Assembly: GCF_009735585.1 (NCBI RefSeq)
Contig: NZ_VJVW01000004.1
Span: forward strand, 248,001-312,000
From: Christiangramia aestuarii
Lineage (GTDB): Bacteria > Bacteroidota > Bacteroidia > Flavobacteriales > Flavobacteriaceae
DNA length: 64,000 nt
Direction of reading: 5' to 3'
This document shows, one piece after another, positions 63,668 to 64,000 of this stretch (positions are counted from its first letter, which is position 1; every line of letters begins with the position of its first letter). The translations under genes and the position numbers were made by a program. The notes below the pieces were generated by a model. That model had not been told where the DNA came from and searched no databases. It saw only the letters and a program-made list of their open reading frames with translations.

Positions 63668-64000
63668 ATGCCTCGAATAGACAAAAACAATGTTCTCGAG
63701 ATTTTAGGAGAGAAGGTTCTCCCCGGCAAGGGAGCAACCATTAATTTTAATATGGCCAGACTCTACACTACCACTACGGTAGATGTTCCGGTGATCATTG
63801 AAAGGTCTAAAAAACCAGGACCGGTGGTGCTGCTTACTGCAGGGATACATGGTGATGAAATCAACGGGGTAGAGATCATACGTCAGATCATTTCCAAAGG
63901 GGTGAATAAACCAAAAATTGGCACTATCATCTGCATTCCCATCGTTAACATATTTGGTTTTTTAAACATGACCAGGGAATTTCCTGATGGACGAGATCTC
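63668..64000 (+). CDS. AstE/AspA-family deacylase (truncated by window end)
   Basis: The reading frame opens with ATG 63668, three bases after rimK, and runs to the window end, giving 111 residues. The segment VVLLTAGIHGDEINGVEII has the H61-G-D-E64 zinc motif of the succinylglutamate desuccinylase/aspartoacylase family (M14-like). These zinc enzymes hydrolyse acyl or peptide-like bonds of amino acids. With rimK and the retropepsin gene it forms a conserved trio. The C-terminal half is outside the window. Confidence 0.85.
   Translation, partial: MPRIDKNNVLEILGEKVLPGKGATINFNMARLYTTTTVDVPVIIERSKKPGPVVLLTAGIHGDEINGVEIIRQIISKGVNKPKIGTIICIPIVNIFGFLNMTREFPDGRDL

Overview
The window is chromosomal DNA from a member of the Flavobacteriaceae (Bacteroidetes), most likely a marine genus close to Gramella/Christiangramia. 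This rests on gene content (SUF cluster with DUF2480 and DUF59 genes, TonB receptors with a carboxypeptidase-like N-domain, a Tyr/Trp oxidation cluster, a three-gene succinate dehydrogenase) and on promoters of the Bacteroidetes type (TTG-N19/20-TAnnTTTG), which can be read in front of mfd, sdhC, sufE and the DUF3108 gene. I saw no rRNA, tRNA, CRISPR array, prophage or complete insertion sequence. Genus placement is inference.

Layout. 1-5607: methyltransferase, zinc-ribbon protein, DUF4174 protein, a 57-residue membrane protein, CBS pair, M28 membrane peptidase and an NAD-binding epimerase. 5609-8656: secreted two-repeat protein, HflX and a DUF3078 protein. 8659-17829 (minus strand): Fe-S assembly genes sufA, sufB, sufC, sufD, sufS, sufE, DUF59 and DUF2480, interrupted by an S23 four-helix-bundle gene, two lipoproteins and an M43 metalloprotease. 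18052-23971: thiL, PepP-type aminopeptidase, GNAT, CbpA/CbpM and DinB-like genes. 24237-27784: sdhCAB with promoter and terminator. 27866-31836: aminotransferase, PdeM, TspO-like protein and a flavin disulfide reductase. 31980-35360: mfd. 35503-50492: three TonB receptors, a DUF5689 lipoprotein, two secreted nucleases (EEP type and endonuclease I with cadherin-like repeats) and a large repeat lipoprotein. 50680-58017: pgi, M23 peptidase, tryptophan 2,3-dioxygenase, DUF3108, hppD and hmgA. 58190-62215: patatin/BamA-like protein and uvrC. 62371-64000: retropepsin-like protease, rimK and a truncated AstE/AspA deacylase.

How the genes work together. The suf genes form an almost complete SUF pathway (scaffold BCD, desulfurase S, sulfur carrier E, carrier A, DUF59), which supplies clusters to enzymes such as SdhB. 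hppD and hmgA carry out two successive steps of tyrosine breakdown. The 35-43 kb block looks like a surface system that cuts extracellular nucleic acid and imports the products; this is inference. mfd and uvrC, both excision-repair genes, share with hflX an unusual start in which the -7 promoter element ends five bases before ATG, so their transcripts may be leaderless.

The most unusual signal is a set of inverted arrays of degenerate 7-bp units that fill the gaps between sdhA/sdhB, sufC/sufD and sufA/sufB. In the third locus the S23 four-helix-bundle gene sits between the two arms. This may be an undescribed intergenic element.
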